From contig NZ_JBBWUA010000002.1 of the NCBI RefSeq assembly GCF_038181555.1, positions 248,001 to 312,000 on the forward strand: a stretch of DNA of 64,000 bases, written 5' to 3'. This DNA is from Desulfitobacterium sp038181555 (GTDB lineage: Bacteria; Bacillota; Desulfitobacteriia; Desulfitobacteriales; Desulfitobacteriaceae). Both the position numbers and the translations under genes were made by a program. Position 1 is the stretch's first letter, and every line of letters starts with the position of its first letter. The notes under the pieces are model-generated. The model saw only the letters and a program-made list of their open reading frames with translations. It was not told the DNA's origin and searched no databases. This document shows positions 8,885 through 17,607 of the stretch, one piece after another.

Positions 8885-9223
8885 CTAATGTACTCTTTTT
8901 TGAAGCAAATGTCTGCGAATTATCGCTAAGTTGTTGAATAAGCGGACTCCAAAAGCCACCACAGCCGCTAGGAATAGGTCGACCCCGATTCGGTCACCTA
9001 CATAAGCAAGTATTCCTGCCAACAAAATATTGGTAAAGAAACCGGAAAGAAACACAACAGAGTCAAAATGGTTCTCTTGAGCGGCTCGGATACCTCCTAA
9101 GACAGAGTCCAGGGCAGCTAAGATGGCCACAGAAAGATACTTTGAATATTCTACCGGAACTGAGAACGGACTAAACCAGCCAATAACTAGTCCAAGTATG
9201 AGCCCTAAAATTGGTAACCACAT
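8885..9223 (-). CDS. sbp: Small basic protein Sbp family (DUF1290) membrane protein
   Basis: A 112-residue, three- to four-helix membrane protein starting MWLPILGLILGLVIGWF. The pattern AALDSVLGGIRA followed by FFTNILLAGILAYVGDRIG is characteristic of the small basic protein encoded beside ftsZ in Firmicutes and Actinobacteria. Its function is unknown. It lies between ftsQ and ftsZ, separated from ftsZ by a 204-base gap that may hold an extra ftsZ promoter. I found no clear promoter motif there. Confidence 0.85.
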   Translation of the reverse strand: MWLPILGLILGLVIGWFSPFSVPVEYSKYLSVAILAALDSVLGGIRAAQENHFDSVVFLSGFFTNILLAGILAYVGDRIGVDLFLAAVVAFGVRLFNNLAIIRRHLLQKRVH

Positions 9224-9242
9224 TCAAAAAATTCCTCCTCAT

Positions 9243-9968
9243 TTAACGACCTATTACTGGCTTTGCGGCGGTAAAATCAATATACCTTACCCCGTTCTTA
9301 AAAGACTTATACCCTTCATCATTGATCAATACAAAAAGCGACTTAAGCTTGTCTTCCCAAGCGTCTGCTTTACCTAGGCGGACTTCTACTCCATCCGTCA
9401 GATAAAGGGTAATCTGTTCGATCGTATTCACATAGACTTCCCCAATCCATGGCTTTAACTCCTCAGGGGCTTGTCCGACTACTTTTAGGGCGGCCTTAAG
9501 TCCAGGGATATCCAACTCCAGTCCCGGGCCAGCAGTATCAGGGATGGTCAATCCATTAATCACAGGATAACTTAGTTCCGGCCATCCTTCAAGACGGCGT
9601 AGATAGATGCCTTTGTGGTCTACCTCCACTACACCTCGAGGGACGGCAACTAGAGCAACTGGAGTCCGTTCTGTAATCTGAACGACCAATTGGTTGGGAA
9701 ACTTTCTTTTTAACTCCACAATCTCCACAAGGGGATGGAGCTGCACCTTCTGGCTAAGTTGCTTTAAGTCCAACATGAAAAGATTCTGCCCTGTTACATC
9801 CGTAATTAAACGCTCAATTTCGTTGGGAGGAATTTGTTTCAGACCTTCTATCTTCACTGTCTGAGTCGTAAAATAACTTGACTGGAAGAAAAAACTCATA
9901 CCTACTACGAAAAGTATAACAAGTATTGAAATATACAGAAAGGATGTAGTCGATTTCCTAGACTCCAT
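9243..9968 (-). CDS. ftsQ: Cell division protein FtsQ/DivIB
   Basis: Bitopic divisome protein of about 241 residues. A short cytoplasmic N-terminus and a single membrane helix (about residues 12-30) are followed by a POTRA domain (VKIEGLKQIPPNEIERL) and the FtsQ beta domain (FPNQLVVQITERTPVALV, GVEVRLGKADAWEDKL). It links FtsL and the septal PBP in the extracytoplasmic divisome. A GTG at 9974 is in frame, but the ATG at 9968 is better placed after GGAGGA, so I used it. It lies downstream of murA in the dcw cluster. Confidence 0.92.
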   Translation of the reverse strand: MESRKSTTSFLYISILVILFVVGMSFFFQSSYFTTQTVKIEGLKQIPPNEIERLITDVTGQNLFMLDLKQLSQKVQLHPLVEIVELKRKFPNQLVVQITERTPVALVAVPRGVVEVDHKGIYLRRLEGWPELSYPVINGLTIPDTAGPGLELDIPGLKAALKVVGQAPEELKPWIGEVYVNTIEQITLYLTDGVEVRLGKADAWEDKLKSLFVLINDEGYKSFKNGVRYIDFTAAKPVIGR

Positions 9969-10052
9969 GATCACTCCTCCTAGCTTCCTAGTATATCGAA
10001 TACAACCCTCTCTGTCATGTTTTTCTTTTCAACATATCCGACCGTGCTCTGA

Positions 10053-11312
10053 TCAAGAGCTTACTCGTTTCAGCTTGGCACCCAGACTCCGATATTTATC
10101 TTCTAGATTATCATAGCCTCGATCAATATGCCCTACCTTTTCCAGTACAGTGGCCTCTTCTGCAGCTAAAGCTGCCAGGAATAGAGCTGCTCCCGCCCGC
10201 AAATCTGTAGCTTCGACAAAGGCCCCCTCCAGCCGCTCCACCCCGCGAATAATCGCAGTTCGCCCTTCTACTGTAATCTGGGCTCCCATCCGTCGGAGTT
10301 CATCCACATGTTGAAAACGGTTTTCAAAGATAGTTTCTGTCATAATACTGGTGCCCTCTGCTGTCGCTAAAAGCGCCATGAATTGAGGTTGCATATCCGT
10401 CGGAAAGCCGGGGTGTGGCATGGTCTTGCAATCCACTCCCTTAATTCTTCCCTTACCTCTGACGCGAATAAAATCATCGCCCACAACAATTTCCGCTCCA
10501 GCTTGCCGAAGTTTTGCTATTACCGGCTCCAGATGCTCTGGGATCACATTGCTAATCTCAATATCTCCCTGTGTCATTACTGCTGCCACCATATGTGTTC
10601 CGGCCTCAATCCGATCAGGGATGACCGTGTGCTCAACAGGATAGAGTGTGTCAACGCCCTCAATGCGCAGAACATCCATGCCCGCACCACGGACTTTCGC
10701 TCCCATCTTATTCAAGAAATTCTGCAGATCAATAATCTCTGGTTCCCGAGCCGCATTGTGAATCGTAGTGGTTCCCTTAGCCAGTACTGCCGTCATCATC
10801 AAATTCTCAGTGGCTCCAACACTGGGAACATCTAGATAGATTTTGGAGCCCTGTAGCCGGTCTACCCAGGCCTCAATATATCCATGTTTTTCTGTAATCT
10901 TTACTCCCAACTCTTGCAATCCCTTAATATGTTGGTCCATAGGCCGAGACCCTATGGCACATCCCCCAGGCTTAGAAATCCTCACTCGACCATGGCGTGC
11001 AAGCAGAGGACCGAGAATGAGATTAGAGGCCCGCATTTGGCGCATGAGTCCCTCATCAACTTCGCAGCGACTAAGATCTGAAGCATCCACGAGAATGGCC
11101 GCATTCTGAGTATCGACATGAGCACCAAGGCATTCCAACACTTCGATCATATGATCAATATCCGCTAATCGGGGGATGTCTAATAAGGTGGTCTTGCCGG
11201 CAACGAGTAAGGACGCTGCTAATAAGGGTAAGGATGAGTTTTTGGCCCCACTATTGCGAATTTTGCCTTCTAATCGCTGTTTTCCGGTAATGACATAGCG
11301 GTCCATCGCCAT
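10053..11312 (-). CDS. murA: UDP-N-acetylglucosamine 1-carboxyvinyltransferase MurA
   Basis: First committed enzyme of peptidoglycan synthesis: it transfers enolpyruvate from PEP to UDP-GlcNAc in the cytoplasm. The 419-residue protein is full length. The N-terminal catalytic lysine region (RNSGAKNSSLPLL) and the fosfomycin-target loop PGGCAIGSRPMD with Cys near residue 118 are both present, so a fosfomycin-sensitive type is expected. The GGAGG eight bases upstream of ATG supports this start. The gene follows murB by 16 bases and is probably co-transcribed. Confidence 0.97.
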   Translation of the reverse strand: MAMDRYVITGKQRLEGKIRNSGAKNSSLPLLAASLLVAGKTTLLDIPRLADIDHMIEVLECLGAHVDTQNAAILVDASDLSRCEVDEGLMRQMRASNLILGPLLARHGRVRISKPGGCAIGSRPMDQHIKGLQELGVKITEKHGYIEAWVDRLQGSKIYLDVPSVGATENLMMTAVLAKGTTTIHNAAREPEIIDLQNFLNKMGAKVRGAGMDVLRIEGVDTLYPVEHTVIPDRIEAGTHMVAAVMTQGDIEISNVIPEHLEPVIAKLRQAGAEIVVGDDFIRVRGKGRIKGVDCKTMPHPGFPTDMQPQFMALLATAEGTSIMTETIFENRFQHVDELRRMGAQITVEGRTAIIRGVERLEGAFVEATDLRAGAALFLAALAAEEATVLEKVGHIDRGYDNLEDKYRSLGAKLKRVSS

Positions 11313-11328
11313 GACCGATTCCTCCTTC

Positions 11329-12222
11329 TCAGTTTGGTGAGATATACCTCACCTCTGTCTTCAACTCGACACCGAATTTTGTTTGTACATCTGTTTGTAT
11401 CCCATGAATCAAGGTCAAAACCTCCTGGGCTGTGGCTTTGCCATGATTCACTATAAAGTTAGCATGCTTCAGGGACACTTGGGCCCCACCTATCGTTTTT
11501 CCCTTCCAGCCCGCTGCCTCGATTAATCTTCCCGCCGAATCCCCCGCAGGATTTCGAAACACACTTCCGGCATTAGGGAGTTCCAGAGGCTGAGTTCCTT
11601 TTCGTTTGTCTAGATTCTCACTCATGATTTGACGAATCATTGCCAAGTCACCGGGCTTAAGGCAGAAGACCCCCTCCAGAACAATGGCTTGATCCCTAAG
11701 GGAACATTCCCGATAACCAAAGTCTATATGTTCCTTCGCAAGCCTTTCAACTTTACCCTGTCGGTTAATAATCTTCACTTCTACCAAAACATTCTGGATG
11801 CTTCCTCCGTGGGCCCCGGCATTCATCACAATCGCACCGCCCACAGTTCCGGGAATCCCGCGAGCAAATTCCAAACCTGTGTATCCAGCTTCTGCAGCAT
11901 CTAGAGAAAGACGGGCTAAGGAATATCCCGCTCCCGCTCTAACCAACGTCCCATCCCAAAGACACTGAGCCAAGCCAGTACTGATTATTGTGACCCCCGT
12001 CAGTCCCTCATCAGGAAAAAGAACATTGGACCCCCGCCCAAATAGCCGAACAGGTATCTCTTTTTCTTGACAAGACAACCAAACTGCCAATAATTCTTCT
12101 TCATTCTCAGGCCAAAAGACTGCTTCAGCCAATCCCCCGATTCGCCATGTACTCAGGTTCTTCAGTGGAAACTGGCGTTCGACCCGTCCCTTCATTCCTT
12201 GTAATATCCCATGTAACATCAT
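11329..12222 (-). CDS. murB: UDP-N-acetylmuramate dehydrogenase MurB
   Basis: FAD-dependent reductase that converts UDP-GlcNAc-enolpyruvate to UDP-MurNAc with NADPH. FAD-domain motifs NLSTWRIGGLAEAVFWP, GRGSNVLFPDEG and FARGIPGTVGGAIVMNAGAHGG are present. The catalytic region FGYRECSLRD and the NAGSVFRNP segment with its proton-donor Ser are also seen; this is type IIb-like. Several ATGs are clustered at the start; the one at 12222 has AAGGTGG seven bases upstream, while the ATG at 12228 is too close to it. The first codons overlap the end of the upstream MurC-like gene by about 100 bases, an unusually long overlap. Confidence 0.95.
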   Translation of the reverse strand: MMLHGILQGMKGRVERQFPLKNLSTWRIGGLAEAVFWPENEEELLAVWLSCQEKEIPVRLFGRGSNVLFPDEGLTGVTIISTGLAQCLWDGTLVRAGAGYSLARLSLDAAEAGYTGLEFARGIPGTVGGAIVMNAGAHGGSIQNVLVEVKIINRQGKVERLAKEHIDFGYRECSLRDQAIVLEGVFCLKPGDLAMIRQIMSENLDKRKGTQPLELPNAGSVFRNPAGDSAGRLIEAAGWKGKTIGGAQVSLKHANFIVNHGKATAQEVLTLIHGIQTDVQTKFGVELKTEVRYISPN

Positions 12223-12994
12223 TAGCATACCACCTTATGTTTTCCCTAGGATAAGCACCTAAGGGGATATTCAGACTCGCATCGTGAATACGTCGAATCG
12301 CCTCCCAAGGCACTCCTATTTGCAGTGCTTGCAGCACTATGGAATATGTTCTATCTTCCTTGGCATAATCTATACAGGGCAAAAGACTGCCCAGATACTC
12401 GTAATGCCTCTGATCTCCATAGAATTCCACTCGATCTTCCCGGCGAATCCAGCAACTCTCGGGGAAAACCGACTGAGGATGGCGCCCAAATTCCTCACCG
12501 CCCAAGCAATTCAGAAGCCAAGCGGCGGGAACAATCCAATGAAGACCGCTGCCGATTCGTACATCCCATTGACCCTCTTCCTTCTGCCACAGCAAGGAAG
12601 GTTCAAACCCTGCCTTCTCTAAGATCCTCCATAAAAAGGGCTCATCTTTTGTCTCAGTCTGAGGTACTGGCAGGAGGATCTCTTCAGCCCAATACCTATG
12701 TAGGAATTCCGTAAGCTCTGTTTGCATAAGTCCTCGAGAAAGGCCCCATTGTCGATAGGGATCTTCCAATGGGATTTGAGACCAATAGAGAATTTCCGTG
12801 GGCCCAACATCAGCTAAATCAAAGGCTCTCTCTTCGAGACCGGAAGATGTCAAATCCGCCAAGTCCATTGGACCCTCCCCTAAGGTTTCTCTGACCATCA
12901 CGCTTCTATGTAGGGCATTCAACAAACAAAGAATCCCTTGCCAGCCGTCTAACCCTCGGGGAACGAGAAGTAATATTTTTTGCTTTGGCCACAT
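12125..12994 (-). CDS. Degenerate, P-loop-less MurC-like protein in the murC position
   Basis: This 289-residue protein has no family I can name with certainty, but segments align by eye with MurC in the right order. ILYWSQIPLEDP resembles the MurC N-domain VVYSSAIPEDNP. RILEKAGFEPSLLW and RIGSGLHWIV resemble the ATPase-domain LILEKAGLDPT and RLGSGEYFV. ALQIGVPWEAIRR, then YANDVTWDITR, resembles the ALELGVPFEAI and DDYAHHPTEI region. The MurC ATP motif GTHGKTT is absent (PQTETKDEP stands there), and the C-terminal ligase domain is missing. The gene sits between murG and murB, where murC normally is. ATG 12994 follows GGGAGTGG. MurC-ligase activity is unlikely; it could be a regulatory remnant. 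Confidence 0.5.
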   Translation of the reverse strand: MWPKQKILLLVPRGLDGWQGILCLLNALHRSVMVRETLGEGPMDLADLTSSGLEERAFDLADVGPTEILYWSQIPLEDPYRQWGLSRGLMQTELTEFLHRYWAEEILLPVPQTETKDEPFLWRILEKAGFEPSLLWQKEEGQWDVRIGSGLHWIVPAAWLLNCLGGEEFGRHPQSVFPESCWIRREDRVEFYGDQRHYEYLGSLLPCIDYAKEDRTYSIVLQALQIGVPWEAIRRIHDASLNIPLGAYPRENIRWYANDVTWDITRNEGTGRTPVSTEEPEYMANRGIG

Positions 12995-13065
12995 AACTAA
13001 CCCACTCCCTTTCTTCTGACTGTCATATGTTATGCACGTAAGCCAGAAGGTGTGAAAGGAGCGAA

Positions 13066-14175
13066 TTATTTCCATGCTGTGTCAAGGCAAACCTTGACAA
13101 TTTTATCTAGAGCATTCGGTTGCCCTGAATTTCGAGCAGAACGTGACATCTCTGCTAATTGCTCAGGTTTTTCTACAAGGCCTTGAATCACTGCCCAAAG
13201 ATTCTCACCGGTTAAATCTCGATCTAAAATGACACGAGCTGCACCATCTTTTTCCAACGCCCGGGCATTAAATTCTTGATGGTTTTCAGCCGCAAAGGGA
13301 TAAGGAATGAGTATCCCAGGTTTACCTGCTACCATGATTTCCGCCAAGGTCGTCGCCCCAGCCCGTCCTACAAATAAATCGGCACAAGCCAGTGCTTCAG
13401 GCATATCTTTAAGATATTCTAATACCCGCCAGTTCTCTCTTTGCCATTGAATCCCTTCAGCCTTTAAGGTCTCTAGAGTCTCCTGATAGGTTGCTTTGCC
13501 AGTAGCCCAAATCACTTGAATCTCCGGATGAGTTGCTAACTGCTTGAGCACCTTAGGCATGGCTTGGTTAATACTGCGGGCACCCCGACTGCCTCCTGTC
13601 ACGAGTAGGGTCAAATGCTCAGGACGTAACCCCAAGCGTTCAGCCCCTTTTTGCCGAGATATGCTACCAATCTCTGGACGCACGGGGAGACCGGTTAAGA
13701 TTAATTTCTTGCGCACCCCAAAGTGAGCAATGCTTTCTGGGAAGGTCACCATCACCTTACGCACAAAACGGGTGAGGATTTTATTGGTGATCCCCGGTAA
13801 GGCGTTTTGCTCATGTAGCAAGGTCGGAATCCCAAATAAGGCCGCAGTTAATACCACAGGCCCCGAGACATATCCTCCGGTTCCGACAACGAGATCCGGT
13901 TTATACTTCTTGAGAATCTCCTTTGTCTCCCATAAGGCTTTGATGGTTTTGCCACCTACCTTGAGAGTATCTAGGCTAATTTTGCGGGGAAGTCCTTGCC
14001 CCGACACCCCTTTAAAGCTAATTCCGGCTTCAGGAACTAGGCGTGCTTCCATGCCTTCCCGGGTACCCACATAGAGAATTTCACTATCCGGTACTTTGGC
14101 GAGAATCCCCTTAGCGATCGCAAGGGCTGGGTAAATGTGGCCGCCCGTTCCTCCACCTGTGACAATCACGCGCAT
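13066..14175 (-). CDS. murG: Lipid II synthase MurG (GT28 glycosyltransferase)
   Basis: Peripheral membrane enzyme that adds GlcNAc to lipid I to make lipid II. The N-terminal glycine-rich loop VTGGGTGGHIYPALA, the second G loop VTGGSRGARSINQ and the UDP-sugar site ending GRAGATTLAE and AENHQEFNAR are all intact. The 369-residue length is normal. The frame extends 14 codons further, but ATG 14175 has AAAGGAG ten bases upstream and gives the canonical start. About 850 bases of non-coding DNA with two structured elements separate it from ftsW, so murG probably needs its own promoter or read-through. Confidence 0.96.
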   Translation of the reverse strand: MRVIVTGGGTGGHIYPALAIAKGILAKVPDSEILYVGTREGMEARLVPEAGISFKGVSGQGLPRKISLDTLKVGGKTIKALWETKEILKKYKPDLVVGTGGYVSGPVVLTAALFGIPTLLHEQNALPGITNKILTRFVRKVMVTFPESIAHFGVRKKLILTGLPVRPEIGSISRQKGAERLGLRPEHLTLLVTGGSRGARSINQAMPKVLKQLATHPEIQVIWATGKATYQETLETLKAEGIQWQRENWRVLEYLKDMPEALACADLFVGRAGATTLAEIMVAGKPGILIPYPFAAENHQEFNARALEKDGAARVILDRDLTGENLWAVIQGLVEKPEQLAEMSRSARNSGQPNALDKIVKVCLDTAWK

Positions 14176-14304
14176 GGAATTTATGCTCCTTTCGTTGGTT
14201 CGCGGTTCTTGGGTCATCGCTTCTGGGTCGTTTCTTGTGTCTCTTTTTTAGTCTTTCTTGGGTATCTTTTAAGGACATTATTGGTATTTGTTTTAAGTAT
14301 TGTC

Positions 14305-14521
14305 TCCAGGATTTTGCTATACTCGGTCACTCTGTAAGCTGCGCGCACCCGTTCTAACGCTCAAGTATTCAGCTCCGAAAGGTCCCCCGCTAAATCGGCT
14401 CCTGCCTAGTAGCGGGTTGGAAACGTCCTGTTTCCAACCTTTCTCCGCTGAAAACTTTTCGCGAAGAACGGGTAGCTGCTCGCTTAGAAGGCGTTCCCTG
14501 CTGTATATCAAAATCCCTGGG
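14305..14521 (-). repeat. Structured intergenic element, copy A (minus orientation)
   Basis: Read on the minus strand it has the family architecture. The outer stem runs from GGGATTTTGATATAC to GTATAGCAAAATCC, then ACCCGTTCT pairs with AGAACGGGT. GAAAGG pairs with CCTTTC (other copies use TCGGG/CCCGA). A perfect hairpin of GGTTGGAAAC with loop AGGAC follows, then a second hairpin with the conserved GGCAGGAGCCGATTTA inner part. It is flanked by a 10-bp direct repeat TTTTAAGTAT (14291-14300 and 14528-14537). Confidence 0.8.
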
Positions 14522-14726
14522 TCTTCTTTTTAAGTATATGCTCGAGCTGACTTTGAGGTACTGCTGAGGATGAAACGCTAAGAATTGCAGACGTGCTCTT
14601 AAGAACTGCATGAGCTAAATGAACTGCGTGAACCGCAAAGAACTCTTAAAAGTAGCTTAGAACTAGTCACGAGAATTGCCAGCAAAAATCTCTTTCGAAT
14701 TCCCGAAAGCATGCTCCAACCTTCCT

Positions 14727-14955
14727 GCGAAGTGAGTTGCGATTACAGAAAGCGAGGTTTTTACGGGGGCAGCTAAGCAAACTTGGGCTAAACTGCACCC
14801 CAGACAGCGGGGCGGGCAACATGGACGTTGCACGCCGCCTAGAGAGCCAAGGATGGCGATTTAGGCGGGAACCCTGCCCGCTTGCAAGAGGCAGTTTAGC
14901 CCTTAGTTTGCTCTGCGAGCGTAGTCTCCGAGCGTCTGTAACGCAACTCTCTTGC
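14727..14955 (+). repeat. Structured intergenic element, copy B (divergent sequence, same fold)
   Basis: The sequence differs strongly from the other copies but the fold is kept. The outer stem GAGTTGCG...TTACAGA pairs with TCTGTAACGCAACTC. A 21-base arm beginning AGCAAACT pairs with an arm ending AGTTTGCT. GCGGG pairs with CCCGC. The first hairpin is CAAC-ATGGAC-GTTG, and the second has stem CCGCC/GGCGG with inner TAGAGAGCCAAGGATGGC then GATTTA. Open frames across it are shadows of the inverted repeats. Confidence 0.72.
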
Positions 14956-15025
14956 ACGAAATCTCTCAAAGCTGTACTTTCACTTATCCTGAAGAATCAG
15001 GTATAAGGCACATCAACCGGCGACT

Positions 15026-16120
15026 CTATCGCGACTCCCGCGAAATATTGAGCAGCACCCCAACCCCTACCATCGTAAACACCAGCGACGTCCCGCCATA
15101 GCTCAAAAACGGTAACGTAATCCCCGTGACCGGAAGTACGCCGCTGACCACGCCCATATTGATCATAGCTTGGATGGACACCATTGAGGTAAGGCCAACT
15201 GCCAGGAAACCGGTAAAGGCATCCGGTGCCCCCATGGCTGTTCGGAATCCTCGCCAGGCAAATAGGAAGAAGAGCAAAATCACGATGGTGGCTCCCACAA
15301 AGCCCAGCTCTTCCCCGATCATGGCGAAGATAAAATCCGTATGATTTTCCGGGAGATAGAGGAACTTCTGCTTGCTTTGCCCAAGACCTAGACCAAAAAG
15401 GCCTCCCGGTCCCAAAGCCAGTAAGGCCTGGATAGTCTGATACCCCTTGCCTGAAGGATCTGCCCATGGATCCAGAAAGGCGAAGATGCGATTCATTCGA
15501 TAAGGTGCTGCGGCAATCGCTGCCACGACCAAGCCTACACCTGCGCTGCCCAAAGCCACAATATGACTCACCTTAGCACCTGCAGCTATAAGCATAAAAA
15601 AGGTCGTACCGGCAATGGCGAGAGTTGTTCCCAAATCAGGTTGCAACATAATGAGCCCTGCCACTAGGCCAAGCAGTCCCAGCACAGGAAGCATGCCTTT
15701 GCGAAAAGATCTTATCTTATGGGGATCCACCGCTAAAATACTGGCCATGACCAATACCATGGTTAACTTAATGACTTCTGAAGGCTGGATAGACAAAGGG
15801 CCAAGACCTATCCATCGGTCAGCGCCATTAACTCGACGTCCGATTCCGGGTATTTTAACCATAATTAAGAGGACAATAGCCATAATGAGGGCCGGCTTAG
15901 CCCATCGGCGCAATAGCTGCAAGTCGAAGCGCATTGCCAAAATCATCGCCACTAACCCAATTGTAACCCAGATCACCTCCATCTTCAGAAAGTGATAAGG
16001 ATCGTCATACATCACATATCCTTTAACCGCACTCGAGCTATAGACCATGACGGTTCCTATAGCAAGGAGCGCTAGGATTGCTCCCAGTAGGACTAAATCA
16101 GGGCGACGTCGTCTAGGCAT
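15026..16120 (-). CDS. ftsW: SEDS-family peptidoglycan polymerase FtsW/SpoVE
   Basis: Polytopic SEDS glycosyltransferase of 364 residues that polymerises lipid II together with a class B PBP. About ten membrane helices are visible. Conserved SEDS segments include WIGLGPLSIQPSEVIK, MLQPDLGT (with the catalytic-loop Asp), PENHTDFIFAMIGEELG and the end TGITLPFLSYGGTSL. In this cluster a single ftsW-type gene sits with a single SpoVD/FtsI-type PBP, so vegetative and cortex roles cannot be separated. It starts 18 bases after murD stops. Downstream lie structured elements A and B, not murG directly. Confidence 0.93.
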   Translation of the reverse strand: MPRRRRPDLVLLGAILALLAIGTVMVYSSSAVKGYVMYDDPYHFLKMEVIWVTIGLVAMILAMRFDLQLLRRWAKPALIMAIVLLIMVKIPGIGRRVNGADRWIGLGPLSIQPSEVIKLTMVLVMASILAVDPHKIRSFRKGMLPVLGLLGLVAGLIMLQPDLGTTLAIAGTTFFMLIAAGAKVSHIVALGSAGVGLVVAAIAAAPYRMNRIFAFLDPWADPSGKGYQTIQALLALGPGGLFGLGLGQSKQKFLYLPENHTDFIFAMIGEELGFVGATIVILLFFLFAWRGFRTAMGAPDAFTGFLAVGLTSMVSIQAMINMGVVSGVLPVTGITLPFLSYGGTSLVFTMVGVGVLLNISRESR

Positions 16121-16138
16121 TTTAAGTTCCCCCTTTGA

Positions 16139-17509
16139 CTATTTGAGAATGGGTTCCCTATAATGCCTACGCACTAACTCCTTAAAGAATTCCCCTCTTT
16201 CTTCATAACTCTTAAACATATCCCAACTTGTACAAGCCGGGGAGAGCAAGACAACATCTCCAGGCTTCGCTTCCGCTATGGCTAGCTCCACTGCCTCCTC
16301 AAAGGTTTTCGCCCGAAGATAGTGCTGGATTCCTACATCTTGAGCAGCAATTTCCATCTCATCGGCGGCTGCACCGACAAGGACAAGACTCTTGACTTGT
16401 TCCTTTACGATCTTCATAAAGTCATGGAAATCAAGGCCTTTATTTTTACCCCCAGCAATGAGGACGATTGGTTCTGCAAAAGCGTATAAGGCCTTTTCTG
16501 CTGCATCTGGATTGGTCCCCTTCGAATCATTGATGAAGAGGATCCCATCATAAGTCCCTACCACCTCTTGGCGGTGCTCTACCCCTTTAAACTCACGAAG
16601 TCCTTGGACAATCTGTTTCCAGGAAAGTCCCAATTCCCTAACAGCTGCTATGGAGGCTAGAATATTCTCCAGATTATGATTACCTCGTAGCTGTAGTTCA
16701 CATCGATTCATAATAGGAGTAAGCTTCCCATTTTCCGCGAAAACAAGCTCATCCCCCTGCACACTATAACCATTCCCCAGAAAGGTAGTGGGGCTAAAAA
16801 AGATGACCCTACCTTTGAGATGAGGCGCCAGCTCGCGAACATGGGTATCATCCCAATTTAAGATCGCACAATCCTCAGCTCTCTGATTTTCAAAAATCCG
16901 AGCTTTGGCTGCCAGATAATTCTCTATGGTCCCATGGCGATCCAGATGATCGGGCGTCATATTGAGTAGAATTCCTACATTCATACGCAGGCTATCGATA
17001 TGTTCTAGTTGAAAGCTCGAAAGCTCGGCAACTACAATTCCCTGTTCGTTCAACTCACCTACCTGATCGCTTAAAGCAACACCAATATTTCCTGCCACTA
17101 GGGTAGGACGGCCTGTTATTTTCGCTAGTTCGCCGATGAGTGTGGTCGTGGTTGTTTTTCCATTTGTACCCGTAACCCCAATCTTGAAGGCTGGATGATC
17201 TCGCAAAGCAAGCTCCACCTCACTCCAGATTTGTGCCCCTTGACTGATACCCACTTGTATAAAGGGGAGTGCTGGGGAAACCCCCGGCGAAAGTACGATA
17301 ATTTCAGACCGAACCTCATCCCATTCAGGTGTACGACCTAAGATAAGTTGTCCTCCTGTTAAGCCTACCTCGTAAACATCCTTAAGTTTATCGGGCCCTT
17401 GGCGATCCGTTAATTTCACCCTCGCGCCCATGGCCTTAAGCCTTTTAACTGCAGCTAACCCGCTTCTTCCGGCACCCACAACGAGTACCTGTTTATCTTT
17501 TAAATTCAT
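16139..17509 (-). CDS. murD: UDP-MurNAc-L-alanine:D-glutamate ligase MurD
   Basis: Cytoplasmic ATP-dependent ligase adding D-Glu to UDP-MurNAc-L-Ala. The N-domain loop VVGAGRSGLAAVKRL, ATP P-loop GVTGTNGKTTTT, central MTPDHLDRH and C-domain INDSKGTNPDAAEKAL and LSPACTSWDMF are all present. The 456-residue length is normal. The in-frame GTG at 17521 overlaps its own ribosome binding site; ATG 17509 follows GGGTGG and gives the usual start, so it was chosen. It belongs to the murE-murF-mraY-murD-ftsW run. Confidence 0.96.
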   Translation of the reverse strand: MNLKDKQVLVVGAGRSGLAAVKRLKAMGARVKLTDRQGPDKLKDVYEVGLTGGQLILGRTPEWDEVRSEIIVLSPGVSPALPFIQVGISQGAQIWSEVELALRDHPAFKIGVTGTNGKTTTTTLIGELAKITGRPTLVAGNIGVALSDQVGELNEQGIVVAELSSFQLEHIDSLRMNVGILLNMTPDHLDRHGTIENYLAAKARIFENQRAEDCAILNWDDTHVRELAPHLKGRVIFFSPTTFLGNGYSVQGDELVFAENGKLTPIMNRCELQLRGNHNLENILASIAAVRELGLSWKQIVQGLREFKGVEHRQEVVGTYDGILFINDSKGTNPDAAEKALYAFAEPIVLIAGGKNKGLDFHDFMKIVKEQVKSLVLVGAAADEMEIAAQDVGIQHYLRAKTFEEAVELAIAEAKPGDVVLLSPACTSWDMFKSYEERGEFFKELVRRHYREPILK

Positions 17510-17607
17510 GATTCCACCCACTTAACAAAACTTAGCCGGCGCTAGGTCAGCACTGCTTTCGCACTTGTTGCCCTTAGACGAGACGGCTGCCTTACTTGCT
17601 TTATACT

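Larger units (their letters stand above)
14176..15025. other. 850-base non-coding gap inside the dcw cluster
   Basis: No supported gene. It holds two structured repeat elements in opposite orientation (separate entries) and, between them (14522-14726), short degenerate repeats of the type GAACTGC plus a CTTTCG/CGAAAG hairpin near 14692-14709. The part next to murG (14176-14290) is T-rich on the plus strand with repeated TTGGGT/CTGGGT words and no clear promoter. Confidence 0.7.

Noticed and set aside
14667..15006. Open frames on both strands across element B (about 90-100 codons each)
   Set aside because: They run through the inverted repeats of the structured element, lack binding sites and have Arg/Ser-rich compositions typical of spurious frames.
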